A stretch of 64,000 nt of DNA from Sphingobacterium nematocida (GTDB lineage: Bacteria > Bacteroidota > Bacteroidia > Sphingobacteriales > Sphingobacteriaceae). The notes under the pieces were generated by a model, which did no database searches, was not told where the DNA came from, and saw only the letters and a program-made list of their open reading frames with translations. Each line of letters begins with the position of its first letter. The stretch's first letter is position 1. A program made the translations under genes and the position numbers. Of the stretch, positions 1 through 8,850 are shown piece by piece. The stretch is from assembly GCF_900168125.1 (NCBI RefSeq), contig NZ_FUZF01000003.1, forward strand, positions 248,001-312,000, read 5' to 3'.

Positions 1-16
1 AAGATAGATCTATCTT
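1..16. repeat. 16-bp perfect palindrome at window edge
   Basis: AAGATAGATCTATCTT is its own reverse complement. It may be the end of a terminator or an operator of a gene to the left, but the window is cut here, so its role cannot be judged. The rest of the 194 bases before asnA is AT-rich and holds only the promoter-like box listed separately. Confidence 0.4.
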
Positions 17-113
17 TTCTTTCCGATTCAATTCGTCTAAAAACAATCTACCACCCCTTCTTTCATACTTAATAATATTACAACAAAAACAGTATATCTA
101 TTATCATTTTAAT

Positions 114-121
114 TACATTTG
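114..121 (+). promoter_or_regulatory. Bacteroidota -7 box for asnA
   Basis: TACATTTG matches the Bacteroidota -7 consensus TAnnTTTG. Transcription would start near 128, giving an untranslated leader of about 67 nt before the asnA ATG at 195. No clear -33 TTTG is visible, so this is a moderate call. Confidence 0.4.
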
Positions 122-194
122 CATATTAATATTGCTATATTAACATAAAAACACAGATAGCATTTAAACGAAAGTCAAATTTAATTGATATATA

Positions 195-1199
195 ATGGGA
201 CGCAACTTATTAAAAAGAGAACAAGCGATAACCTTTGTTAAGGAAACATTTTCAACACATCTAAAACAAGCATTAAACTTAATACCAATATCGTCCCCAT
301 TGATTGTTTTGGACGGAACAGGGATTAATGATGATCTCAATGGAATAGAACGTCCGGTATCTTTTCCTATAAAATCATTAAATGAAGAACGAGCAGTCGT
401 AGTACACTCGCTCGCCAAGTGGAAAAGAGTACGTTTAAAGGAACTCGAACTCGAACCCGAAGAAGGTGTAATCACAGACATGCGTGCTTTACGCCCAGAC
501 GAAGACTATTCACCGATACATTCTATTTATGTAGACCAATGGGATTGGGAGAAAGCCATCCATACTAAAGACAGAAATCTCAATTATCTAAAAGACACTG
601 TCAATAAAATATATTCAGCTCTATTAGCCACAGAAAAGGCCGTAGAACATCAATACCCTGAGCGCAAGGCAATACTACCGGATCAGATTTATTTCATTTC
701 TTCTGAGGAGCTTTTGGCAAGATATCCAGACAACACACCAAAAGAAAGAGAAAATGCGATTGCCCAAGCCTATGGTGCTGTATTTATCTACGGCATAGGC
801 GGAGAATTATCCAACGGATTTGCACACGACGGTCGCGCAGCAGATTATGACGATTGGAGTACTGACAATGATGCTGGCTACAAAGGATTAAATGGAGACA
901 TCCTCGTATGGAACCCTTTACTTAACAGTGCTTTCGAATTATCGTCTATGGGTATACGTGTTGATAAAACGGCTTTACTAAGACAACTTGAGATACGTAA
1001 CTGTGTAGAGCGAAGCAAATTATCCTTTCATCAAATGCTCTTGACGGATCTCTTACCGGAATCTATAGGAGGAGGTATCGGGCAGTCCCGTGTATGTATG
1101 TTTATGTTAAAGTTAGCACATATAGGAGAGGTTCAAGTCAGCATTTGGGATCCTGAACGTAAAGATAAACTAGCCAACGAAGATATATTTCTACTCTAA
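195..1199 (+). CDS. asnA: aspartate--ammonia ligase (asparagine synthetase A)
   Basis: Ammonia-dependent, ATP-using synthesis of asparagine from aspartate in the cytoplasm. The 334-residue length fits the AsnA family (about 330). Family signatures are present: an N-terminal block with QALNLIPISSPL and DGTGINDDLNG, the central SIYVDQWDWEK block, and the class II synthetase-like C-terminal GGGIGQSRVCMFML. The start is the ATG at 195, and no upstream in-frame ATG fits the alignment better. It stands alone and ends in a strong bidirectional terminator shared with the convergent gene. It is unrelated to the glutamine-dependent AsnB family. Confidence 0.97.
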   Translation: MGRNLLKREQAITFVKETFSTHLKQALNLIPISSPLIVLDGTGINDDLNGIERPVSFPIKSLNEERAVVVHSLAKWKRVRLKELELEPEEGVITDMRALRPDEDYSPIHSIYVDQWDWEKAIHTKDRNLNYLKDTVNKIYSALLATEKAVEHQYPERKAILPDQIYFISSEELLARYPDNTPKERENAIAQAYGAVFIYGIGGELSNGFAHDGRAADYDDWSTDNDAGYKGLNGDILVWNPLLNSAFELSSMGIRVDKTALLRQLEIRNCVERSKLSFHQMLLTDLLPESIGGGIGQSRVCMFMLKLAHIGEVQVSIWDPERKDKLANEDIFLL

Positions 1200-1203
1200 G
1201 TAC

Positions 1204-1232
1204 AAAAGGTCGGATTTAAAATCCGACCTTTT
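1204..1232. terminator. bidirectional terminator between asnA and the nitrilase fusion gene
   Basis: A perfect 29-base inverted repeat is centred on 1218 (arms GGTCGGATTT and AAATCCGACC flanked by A4/T4). It lies 4 bases after the asnA stop and 3 bases before the stop of the convergent gene, so it serves both. Confidence 0.9.
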
Positions 1233-1235
1233 ATA

Positions 1236-2747
1236 TTATTTCAACAGATTTACCTCATAAAGGTCCTTGCGCCTATCTTTCAAAATTTTCACAGTACCAT
1301 ACTCGTGCAAGTCTCTTAACGCATACAAGTCCACATCAGCTATTAAGACCATTTCAGTATTCGGGGTTGCTTCTGCCTTGATCGCATTATTTGGAAATGC
1401 AAAATCTGAAGGTGTAAATACGGCAGACTGCGAATACTGTATATCCATATTGTTGACACGCGGAAGATTACCTACCGAACCTGCTATCGCGACATAACAT
1501 TCATTTTCGATCGCCCGTGCCTGCGCACAATGCCGTACACGCATATAGCCATTCTGTGTATCCGTCATAAAAGGAACAAAGAGAATCTGCATCCCCTGAT
1601 CAGCCAATATACGACCCAACTCTGGAAACTCAACATCATAACAGATCAGAAGTCCTACTTTACCACAATCCGTATCAAAAACCTTTACCTCATTCCCCCC
1701 GACCATTCCATAATACTTAAATTCATTAGGCGTAATATGTACTTTACGAAATGAGTCCATTTTACCACTGCGGTGACAAAGATAAGACACATTGTAGAGT
1801 TTATTCCGTTCGTATAGCGGCATTGACCCGGCAATAATATTCACATTATAAGACACGGCAAACTGTTGTATCTTATTCGCTATCTCCTTCGTTTGTTCTG
1901 CCAACTTTTCCATAGCTAGACGCTCTGGAAGATCATTATAATAACGCATCAATGGAGTATTGAAAAACTCCGGAAATAAAGCAAAGTCAGCACCGTAATC
2001 ACTCACCGCATCCACAAAAAACTCCACTTGATCATAAAATTCATTCAGATCAGTAAATAATCGCATCTGCCATTGAATCAAACCTAGACGGATCGTCTGC
2101 TTAGATGCTGAGTTAGAGCGCGCATCTGGCTCATAATAAATATTATTCCATTCCAGAAGCGTCGCAAATTCACGGGACTCACTATCCTCAGGCAGGTAAT
2201 TCTTAAGAATTTTTTTAACATGAAAATCATTGGACAATTGAAAGGTCAATGTAGGATCATAAATCTCCTTACGCTTCACCTTTTCTATATATACACGAGG
2301 ACTCATTTCTTCCGCATAATTATAGTAATTAGGTATACGTCCCCCAGCAATAATACTTTTCAGATTCAACTCTTCACACAACTCTTTTCTGGAATCATAC
2401 AATCGCCTTCCCAAACGTAATGACCTATAATCAGGGTGTACAAATACTTCAATACCGTACAAAGTATCTCCTTCATAGTCATGCTTTGAGAACTTCCCAT
2501 CATCAATGATCTCGTAATAACTGTCATAGATATTACTTTTCTTCGAGTCTAAAATGATAGATAGTGCACATGCCACCACATGTCCATTAACCTCAACACA
2601 AAGCTGCCCCTCAGGAAAAACATCGATCAGATCAATTATATTTTCACGGGTCCACACCTCTCCCACCCCGTGATAAGCCTCAGACATAGATTTTTTAAGA
2701 TCATTATAATCCTTCTTTGATAACGATCTTACTTTAATATCCATCAT
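1236..2747 (-). CDS. GNAT N-acetyltransferase fused to carbon-nitrogen hydrolase (nitrilase superfamily)
   Basis: The 503-residue protein has two domains. Residues about 3-170 form a GNAT acetyltransferase fold with the acetyl-CoA loop region VHPDYRSLRLGRRLYDSRK. Residues about 218-500 form a nitrilase-superfamily amidohydrolase with the full catalytic triad visible: Glu260 (LFPEFF), Lys335 (RKVHITPNE) and Cys369 (LLICYDVEFPE). The substrate cannot be read from sequence; such hydrolases cleave amides or carbamoyl groups. Fusion to a GNAT domain suggests paired chemistry on an amine metabolite, which is inference. Fusions of this type are known in Bacteroidota. It is separated from the gene upstream by a terminator, so it is probably monocistronic. 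Confidence 0.9.
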   Translation of the reverse strand: MMDIKVRSLSKKDYNDLKKSMSEAYHGVGEVWTRENIIDLIDVFPEGQLCVEVNGHVVACALSIILDSKKSNIYDSYYEIIDDGKFSKHDYEGDTLYGIEVFVHPDYRSLRLGRRLYDSRKELCEELNLKSIIAGGRIPNYYNYAEEMSPRVYIEKVKRKEIYDPTLTFQLSNDFHVKKILKNYLPEDSESREFATLLEWNNIYYEPDARSNSASKQTIRLGLIQWQMRLFTDLNEFYDQVEFFVDAVSDYGADFALFPEFFNTPLMRYYNDLPERLAMEKLAEQTKEIANKIQQFAVSYNVNIIAGSMPLYERNKLYNVSYLCHRSGKMDSFRKVHITPNEFKYYGMVGGNEVKVFDTDCGKVGLLICYDVEFPELGRILADQGMQILFVPFMTDTQNGYMRVRHCAQARAIENECYVAIAGSVGNLPRVNNMDIQYSQSAVFTPSDFAFPNNAIKAEATPNTEMVLIADVDLYALRDLHEYGTVKILKDRRKDLYEVNLLK

Positions 2748-2805
2748 ATCTTAAATGTTAATAATTTCCAATATTAATACGTTCAAAAGTGATACCACTT
2801 ATACC

Positions 2806-2859
2806 AAAAAGCGCCTTGTCCAGCTAGTATTATTTAAAAAACATAGCCAAACAAGACGC
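2806..2859 (-). terminator. G-U rich terminator after the DUF3467 gene
   Basis: On the minus-strand RNA, segments 2844-2859 and 2811-2826 pair over 16 positions, including several G-U wobbles, with a loop of 17 nt. A U5 run (2806-2810) follows. It lies 25 bases past the DUF3467 stop. The rest of the 136-base gap up to 2747 holds no recognised element. Confidence 0.6.
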
Positions 2860-2883
2860 CGTATCCTCCCAAACAGAGTAGGA

Positions 2884-3207
2884 TTAAGCTTCTCCTTTAG
2901 TACCTCCAAAGTTTAAAGGGAAGGGAACATCTTTCGAAGATATAGCCCCATTCTGTCCTTCAAAACGATTGACATTATCCTGTAAAGCACCCAATAAGCG
3001 TTTAGCATGCTCCGGTGTCAATATGATCCTCGACTTCACCTTAGCTTTCGGAATACCTGGCATTATACGCACGAAATCCAGGACAAATTCGGTGTTCGAG
3101 TGCGTTATAATTGCTAAGTTCGAATAAATACCCTCCGCGATTTCTTCACTCAACTCAATACTTATCTCATTATTATCGCCATTTGGCGTATTATTATCGT
3201 TATTCAT
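2884..3207 (-). CDS. DUF3467 domain-containing protein
   Basis: A 107-residue soluble protein. After an Asn-rich N-terminus (about 15 residues) comes one DUF3467 domain (EEIAEGIYSNLAIITHSNTE ... RIILTPEHAKRLLGALQDN). This is a widespread small bacterial family of unknown biochemical role. There is no signal peptide or membrane segment. The M42 peptidase gene lies upstream on the same strand 68 bases away, so co-transcription is possible, but the gap contains a repeat tract. The start ATG at 3207 has no strong ribosome-binding site. Confidence 0.88.
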   Translation of the reverse strand: MNNDNNTPNGDNNEISIELSEEIAEGIYSNLAIITHSNTEFVLDFVRIMPGIPKAKVKSRIILTPEHAKRLLGALQDNVNRFEGQNGAISSKDVPFPLNFGGTKGEA

Positions 3208-3242
3208 TTTTTTATGTTTTTTATTGTTTAGGAGGTTAATAT

Positions 3243-3274
3243 GCTACAACCCTATCACCTTATCACCTCGTAAC
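3243..3274. repeat. degenerate 8-bp tandem repeat, four units
   Basis: The units are GCTACAAC, CCTATCAC, CTTATCAC and CTCGTAAC, head to tail. The tract ends one base before the stop codon of the M42 peptidase gene. It resembles the TTnATAAC octamers at 63618-63673 and the repeats near 51583 and 62505. Confidence 0.5.
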
Positions 3275-3275
3275 T

Positions 3276-4391
3276 CTACTTCGTAAAACTTCTAAAATCC
3301 TGACCGTCAGTTATCGTTAACACCATTTCATAAATCAGACGGATCACATTATCCACATCTTCTTTATGGATCATCTCCACTGTAGTATGCATATAACGTA
3401 AAGGTAGCGATATCAATGCCGACGGCACCCCGCCATTAGAATAAGCAAATGCATCCGTATCCGTACCTGTATATCTTGACGAAGCTTGTCTTTGGAAAGG
3501 AATTTCATTTTTCTCAGCCACTTCTACCAGAAGGCGATTCAAATTAATCTGCACTGCAGGAGCATACGATACCACAGGCCCCTTACCACATGCCAAATCC
3601 CCCTGTGTAATCTTATTGATCATTGGAGTTTGCGTATCATGTGTCACATCTGTTACGATCGCTACATTAGGCTTGATATAATCGGCAATCATCTCCGCAC
3701 CCCGTAAACCAATCTCTTCTTGAACCGAGTTTACAATATAGAGACCGAAAGGCAATTTCTTCTTATTCTCTTTCAACAAGCGCGCTACCTCTGCGATCAT
3801 AAAACCACCAGCACGATTGTCCAATGCCCGACCTACATAATACCGGTCGTTAAGCACCATAAATTCATCTTCATAAGTCACCACAGAACCTACATGTATC
3901 CCTAGCGCCTCCACCTCTTCTTTTGATGTACATCCACAATCTAGAAAAATATTCTTCAATGTAGGTGCCTCTTCCTTTTCACCGGATCGTGTATGAATAG
4001 CCGGCCAACCGAAAACAGCTTTCACAATCCCTTTATCGGTATGGATATTTACGCGTTTAGATGGTGCGATCTGATGATCAGAACCACCATTACGAATCAC
4101 ATAGATCAAGCCATCTTTCGTAATGTAGTTCACAAACCAAGATATTTCATCTGCATGTGCTTCGATTACCACTTTGTACTTGGCCTTCGGATTTATGATT
4201 CCAACCGCTGTACCATAATTATCGATATAAGTTTCGTCAACATAAGGCTTTAGATAATCCAACCATAGGCGTTGTCCTGCCCATTCAAAACCGGTAGGTG
4301 AGGGATTATTTATATATTTCTCAAAAAACGTTAGCGACTCTTTGGTTACAACAGATTGATGTTTGACTTCTTTACTACTCTTCTTTGCCAT
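3276..4391 (-). CDS. M42 family metallopeptidase (glutamyl/deblocking aminopeptidase type)
   Basis: A 371-residue cytoplasmic dizinc aminopeptidase of the M42 (FrvX/PepA-like) family, which forms large tetrahedral complexes that trim peptides. Visible metal and catalytic motifs are HADEISW, RALDNRAGG (bridging Asp), SVQEEIGLRGA (catalytic and ligand Glu pair) and TDVTHDTQ. The C-terminal TDTDAFAYSNGGVPSALIS block with LPLRYMHTTVE is also typical. Length fits the family (340-370). The first 20 residues are Lys/Ser-rich and not part of the fold. Substrate preference cannot be inferred. Confidence 0.93.
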   Translation of the reverse strand: MAKKSSKEVKHQSVVTKESLTFFEKYINNPSPTGFEWAGQRLWLDYLKPYVDETYIDNYGTAVGIINPKAKYKVVIEAHADEISWFVNYITKDGLIYVIRNGGSDHQIAPSKRVNIHTDKGIVKAVFGWPAIHTRSGEKEEAPTLKNIFLDCGCTSKEEVEALGIHVGSVVTYEDEFMVLNDRYYVGRALDNRAGGFMIAEVARLLKENKKKLPFGLYIVNSVQEEIGLRGAEMIADYIKPNVAIVTDVTHDTQTPMINKITQGDLACGKGPVVSYAPAVQINLNRLLVEVAEKNEIPFQRQASSRYTGTDTDAFAYSNGGVPSALISLPLRYMHTTVEMIHKEDVDNVIRLIYEMVLTITDGQDFRSFTK

Positions 4392-4505
4392 ATCTAATTA
4401 CTTTGCTCCCAAATTAAAAATAATTATGCTAATCCAAAAATTCTATCCCAACAATTGGCGAATGCCAAGCATTTTATCTAAGTTTACTCCGCTAAAAATT
4501 ACTAT

Positions 4506-5363
4506 ATGGATTTTATTTTTAATGCTATTCACTGGAATATAGATCAGGAATTATTTAAAATCGGCTCATTCGGGATCCGATATTATTCCCTTTGTTGGTT
4601 ATTGGCCTTCGCTGTATCTTATATCTTAATGCTTAAAGTATACAAGCGAGAAGGTAGAACCCAAGAAGATCTAGACAAACTTAGCATCTATATCTTCTTA
4701 GGCACATTGATTGGAGCACGAGTCGGACATTGTCTATTCTATGAATTTGATGAGTATATCACCAAGCCCTGGATGATATTCCTTCCTTTCCAGGTAGACG
4801 CCAATGGTGGATGGCATTTTACAGGCTTTCAAGGTTTGGCCTCGCATGGGGCTGCAGTAGGAATACTTACTGCACTTTACTTGTATGCCAGAAAAACAAA
4901 AACTGGCTTTGTATGGATAGCAGACCGACTAGTCCTAGTCGTACCTCTAGCCGGAGCCTTCGTACGTTTAGGTAATTTTTTCAATTCCGAAATCGTTGGT
5001 AAACCAGCAGATGCGAACCTTCCTTGGGCCGTAATATTTGAAAATGCAGGTTTGAGACCTGCCGAATTAAACCTATTACCTAGGCATCCAGCTCAATTAT
5101 ACGAAGCTATTGGATACATCATTTTATTCTTTATCCTTTGGGCTATGTACCAAAAAAATAAAGATCCTAAACCAGGTTTGTTATTTGGTATTTTCCTCGT
5201 TATCTTATTTGGCATTCGTTTCGTAGTCGAATTTTACAAAGAAAACCAAGAAGAGTTTGAAGCAGGTATGCTATTCAATATGGGACAACTGCTTAGTATT
5301 CCATTTATCATAGCAGGTATATACCTGATTTTCAGAAAACCCAAAAACAATACCGTAAAATAA
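4506..5363 (+). CDS. lgt: prolipoprotein diacylglyceryl transferase
   Basis: Integral inner-membrane enzyme that moves diacylglycerol from phosphatidylglycerol to the lipobox cysteine of prolipoproteins, the first step of lipoprotein maturation. The 285 residues contain about seven hydrophobic segments. Conserved family motifs are GARVGHCLFYE, GFQGLASHGAAVGI (the H-G-[AG] block) and RHPAQLYEA. It matters here because the window's PUL encodes more than ten predicted lipoproteins. The gene ends in a strong terminator six bases downstream. Confidence 0.97.
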   Translation: MDFIFNAIHWNIDQELFKIGSFGIRYYSLCWLLAFAVSYILMLKVYKREGRTQEDLDKLSIYIFLGTLIGARVGHCLFYEFDEYITKPWMIFLPFQVDANGGWHFTGFQGLASHGAAVGILTALYLYARKTKTGFVWIADRLVLVVPLAGAFVRLGNFFNSEIVGKPADANLPWAVIFENAGLRPAELNLLPRHPAQLYEAIGYIILFFILWAMYQKNKDPKPGLLFGIFLVILFGIRFVVEFYKENQEEFEAGMLFNMGQLLSIPFIIAGIYLIFRKPKNNTVK

Positions 5364-5368
5364 TAATA

Positions 5369-5397
5369 AAAAGCCCCTTGCAAAACAAGGGGCTTTT
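5369..5397. terminator. intrinsic terminator after lgt
   Basis: A 12-bp perfect stem AAAAGCCCCTTG / CAAGGGGCTTTT with a 5-nt loop, followed by T-rich sequence. The next gene's ATG lies only 15 bases beyond the hairpin. Confidence 0.9.
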
Positions 5398-5411
5398 ATT
5401 TTGAATTAGAC

Positions 5412-6599
5412 ATGCACAAAAAAAACAACAAAGTAATCCTTCTCGTTTTAGGGCTCTTATCCGCGATAGGTCCATTCTCGATAGATATGTACCTTCCTGC
5501 TTTCGAAACCATAGCCCAGGATTTCGAGACATCCATTGATAAAGTTCAGTTTTCATTAACGGCTTTTTTTATCGGAATTGCGGTAGGTCAGATTATATAC
5601 GGACCACTTCTAGATAGATTCGGAAGAAAGAAACCGTTGATTATCGGTCTCATCATATATATTATTACATCCGTACTCTGTGTGTTTACAAGAGATATCG
5701 AAAGTCTAATTCTTCTTCGCTTCCTACAAGCACTAGGCAGCTGTGCAGGAATGGTCGCATCGCGGGCAATGGTTCAAGATTATTACGAGCCCAGAGAAGC
5801 CGCCAGGGTATTTAGTTTACTGATGTTAGTAGTAGCCATATCACCCATACTCGCGCCTTCCGCAGGTGCTTTCCTAATGGAACACCTCGATTGGCACTAT
5901 ATATTCATCACACTCTGTGCTATTGGGACATTGATTATTATAGGTACTATTTTCTTCCTTCCGGAGAGCTACAGCGGAAATCCAGACTTTTCACTCCTTC
6001 CTCCAGCTATTATCCGGCAATATTGGAGTGTGTTTATCAATAGAACATTTATCAGTTATTGTTTAATTGGCTCCATCGCTTCCGCCGGGCTATATGCTTA
6101 TTTGGCAGGATCCTCCTTCATTATACAAGAACTCTATGGGCTTTCAAAGAAAGAATATGGGTTAGTATTTGCCTTCGTAGCTTCTGCCCTGATCCTAGCC
6201 ACGCAGCTGAATCGCTGGCTATTAAAACGGTGGACAATGTCTGAAATCAGTAGAGTTGCCAATATAGGCCAGGCTTTCGTAGGGTTGGCAATGCTTTTAA
6301 CCCTCTGGACACACACCCTAGACCTACATATACTGATTGCATTAGTTTTTGGATACCTGTTATGTCAGGGGTTTATTTTCCCCAACACATCAGCCATGGC
6401 CCTCTCTCCTTTCAAAAATACCGCAGGCAGTGCATCAGCACTTCTCGGTTGTTTACAGATGGGATTAGGTGCTCTTTCATCAGGTATAGTAAGTTTCTTT
6501 CACAATGGGACCGAAACTCCTATGCTCCTTGTCATGTGTAGCTGTGCCTGTATTGCACTGCTTATACACCTTTTTGCAGTTCCCTCAGGCTCTCGATAG
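5412..6599 (+). CDS. MFS drug-resistance transporter, Bcr/CflA family
   Basis: A 395-residue, 12-helix major facilitator superfamily exporter, a proton-driven efflux protein of the inner membrane. The N-terminal GPFSIDMYLPAF is the Bcr/CflA signature. The loop 2-3 motif GQIIYGPLLDRFGRKKPLI and SRAMVQDYYEPREAARVFSL follow. Family members export bicyclomycin, chloramphenicol or sulfonamides; the substrate here is unknown. The ATG sits directly behind the lgt terminator. The 3' end overlaps the convergent aroQ gene by 38 bases. Confidence 0.93.
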   Translation: MHKKNNKVILLVLGLLSAIGPFSIDMYLPAFETIAQDFETSIDKVQFSLTAFFIGIAVGQIIYGPLLDRFGRKKPLIIGLIIYIITSVLCVFTRDIESLILLRFLQALGSCAGMVASRAMVQDYYEPREAARVFSLLMLVVAISPILAPSAGAFLMEHLDWHYIFITLCAIGTLIIIGTIFFLPESYSGNPDFSLLPPAIIRQYWSVFINRTFISYCLIGSIASAGLYAYLAGSSFIIQELYGLSKKEYGLVFAFVASALILATQLNRWLLKRWTMSEISRVANIGQAFVGLAMLLTLWTHTLDLHILIALVFGYLLCQGFIFPNTSAMALSPFKNTAGSASALLGCLQMGLGALSSGIVSFFHNGTETPMLLVMCSCACIALLIHLFAVPSGSR

Positions 6600-6996
6600 C
6601 CAATCGGTAACTATCTAAGCCAAATCCTAAGATAACACCCTTACAATTCTTAGATAGATAAGAGTGATGTCTAAAAGATTCGCGTTGATGTACGTTAGAA
6701 ATATGCACCTCTACAACAGGTGCGTTGATGGCAGCTATTGCATCCCCTATAGCCACCGATGTATGGGTATAGGCTCCTGCATTAAGCACTACCCCATCAA
6801 ATTCGAATCCCACTTCATGCAACTTATCAATCAGATTTCCTTCTGAGTTACTTTGAAAGTAATGCAAATCCAAGGTAGGATATTTCCCTTTCAACGTTTC
6901 AAAATAGGTTTCAAAAGACTGATCACCGTATATGCTTTTCTCCCTAACCCCTAAAAGGTTAAGATTTGGACCGTTCATTATTAATATCTTCTTCAT
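6562..6996 (-). CDS. aroQ: type II 3-dehydroquinate dehydratase
   Basis: Third step of the shikimate pathway: trans-dehydration of 3-dehydroquinate to 3-dehydroshikimate, in the cytoplasm as a dodecamer. The 144-residue length is usual. Motifs seen are MNGPNLNLLGVRE, the active-site Tyr in SIYGDQ, NAGAYTHTSVAIGDAI, and VEVHISNVHQRESFRHHSYL with the catalytic His. It lies 24 bases after the outer-membrane barrel gene on the same strand and is probably co-transcribed. Its last 38 bases overlap the end of the convergent transporter gene. Confidence 0.97.
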   Translation of the reverse strand: MKKILIMNGPNLNLLGVREKSIYGDQSFETYFETLKGKYPTLDLHYFQSNSEGNLIDKLHEVGFEFDGVVLNAGAYTHTSVAIGDAIAAINAPVVEVHISNVHQRESFRHHSYLSKNCKGVILGFGLDSYRLAIESLRELQKGV

Positions 6997-7020
6997 ACGT
7001 CAAAATAATTACTAAAGATA

Positions 7021-8652
7021 TTAAATATCACCATAAAAACTACGGAACGACGAACGAAGTCCTATAGATATCACTCCAGATTTTTGAGTAGCCTGATCCT
7101 CTATCTTACGGTACCGCTGTGTATAGCCCAACTCAAACCGTAGGTTATACTTCGGGTTCAGTACATAAGAAGCCTTCGCATCTGCATAATACAGATTATT
7201 CTTCACCCCCTGCCCGATTTTATTTCCGTACATATTGGGTATGGTGGTATAAGACTGGAAGATATCACCGCCCATATTAGTACCATCAGCAGGATCTGTA
7301 CCAAACAAGCTATACAACCCTTGTAAAGAAAAATCAAATCGTTTCCAAGAATAATTAGCAATTCCCACCAACTCCCTAAAGTTCGCACCTCGAGGGTGAG
7401 CCAAAGGTTCGCCGTGGTTACTATAGTTAGACGTCGAAGAAAAATGTTGATACGTATAAGGTCTAGCCAGATTGTATTCCCCAAGGAAATTTAGATTTTT
7501 AACACCAAAAGCATCAAACCCTCTTACCCCAATCTGCGCGCCCCACTTGTTGTGTGCGTAACCATTGTTTGCAAAAAACTCTTTAGCGGTAAATTCTCCT
7601 AGCAAGAATTGCCCATATACAGATACATTATTCAATACCTTATATTTCGCATTCAAGCCTAAAAACATTTTGTCCGGTGAAGAAGAGTTATTCGATTCCA
7701 CAGGACGCAAAAAGATAACAGGATTGAGGTAATTAAAATCAAAACCACGGTGTCCACCTTCATTTTCATTAGCCCAGGTAATTGCTTGAAAAAAACCAAC
7801 TGACAAGCGATTTGTAGCGTTATAATCTAAATACTGAAAAGCTCCCCACTTAATTCCATCTCCCAGTCGAGCACCGGGATTATTAGGATCTATCCTCGGA
7901 TTCTTTTGATCCAGCATATATGCCCATACTGAAGTATACTGTACATTTCCGATAGTACCTCTTAATTTCAGATGCGTATAATTTGAAGAAAAATCAGACA
8001 ACAACATCGAACGATAACCATCACCGATATGATTTTTATCATAAGCTATCGTTGTTTGAAAATAAGGACTAAAATCATAGGTAACACTCGCCGTTGCATA
8101 CATCCAGTCCTTTACATTTTTTGATTGATTTTTCACTGTACCGTGGCCAGGCATTACACCATTAGCAAGAGCATAATCATCTATATACTTCGGGAACACA
8201 CCCTGGTTCTCAAAAAAATTGGTATAGAAGGTAAGCTTATCTCCGATAGTCAAGCCTGCTTGAAAACCCCTTGTATTGAGCCAGGTAGTACGTTTATCGG
8301 CATCAATCAATTCCGATCCAATTTGAAAATCAGGAAGAAAATCCATGTAAAATGTATGGTCTTCTTTTTCAACCTGCACCAGATGTTCATTAAAGATTTT
8401 GCGCATAAACCAGTTGTCAGAAGTCGTGCTATTGGCCGATGCCAACGAATCCTTACGTTCCAAAAGTCTTCCTTTATATAAGAATGGTTTTGAAGCAGTA
8501 TGTATCCGTGTATCCGGACTATACAAAATGTCGCTATATTTTTGAGTCTGTTGAAATGAATAGGGCAGATTACTTACCTGAGCTTTTAAGGCAATTGCCC
8601 CTCCCGACATAAATAAAGCCGCCAATACATACTTCGTAATATTTCTATTCAT
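7021..8652 (-). CDS. outer-membrane beta-barrel protein (Wzi/RemB-like, tentative)
   Basis: A 543-residue secreted protein with an N-terminal signal peptide ending near ALKAQ. The body is rich in alternating polar/aromatic strands with Tyr, Asn and Phe (for example LRFELGYTQRYRKI), as in a large outer-membrane barrel. It most resembles, from memory, the Bacteroidota capsule-assembly Wzi/gliding RemB type proteins; this assignment is weak. It leads an apparent two-gene operon with aroQ. A good -7 box is 60 bases upstream. Confidence 0.6.
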   Translation of the reverse strand: MNRNITKYVLAALFMSGGAIALKAQVSNLPYSFQQTQKYSDILYSPDTRIHTASKPFLYKGRLLERKDSLASANSTTSDNWFMRKIFNEHLVQVEKEDHTFYMDFLPDFQIGSELIDADKRTTWLNTRGFQAGLTIGDKLTFYTNFFENQGVFPKYIDDYALANGVMPGHGTVKNQSKNVKDWMYATASVTYDFSPYFQTTIAYDKNHIGDGYRSMLLSDFSSNYTHLKLRGTIGNVQYTSVWAYMLDQKNPRIDPNNPGARLGDGIKWGAFQYLDYNATNRLSVGFFQAITWANENEGGHRGFDFNYLNPVIFLRPVESNNSSSPDKMFLGLNAKYKVLNNVSVYGQFLLGEFTAKEFFANNGYAHNKWGAQIGVRGFDAFGVKNLNFLGEYNLARPYTYQHFSSTSNYSNHGEPLAHPRGANFRELVGIANYSWKRFDFSLQGLYSLFGTDPADGTNMGGDIFQSYTTIPNMYGNKIGQGVKNNLYYADAKASYVLNPKYNLRFELGYTQRYRKIEDQATQKSGVISIGLRSSFRSFYGDI

Positions 8653-8711
8653 ACTTCAAATCTTTAAAATGTTTGCATCCTATTATCAAAATCCATTCCC
8701 AAAACCCGAGG

Positions 8712-8719
8712 CAAAGGTA
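8712..8719 (-). promoter_or_regulatory. Bacteroidota -7 box for the barrel gene
   Basis: On the minus strand this reads TACCTTTG, a full match to TAnnTTTG. Transcription would begin near 8705, about 53 nt before the ATG at 8652. Confidence 0.6.
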
Positions 8720-8850
8720 ACTTTTTTTCTGAAAGTGCCTGTATTCAATGGTCATCAAGAACTTTCATGTCCGTTGGTGATCCAAAGGCATCATGAAAGT
8801 TTTTTCTGAAACACATTAAAAGTGTTCAATTTAATAGAACGATTACTGCT

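Noticed and set aside
5332-5556. 74-codon minus frame across the lgt terminator
   Set aside because: It reads through the terminator hairpin and antisense to two well-supported genes.
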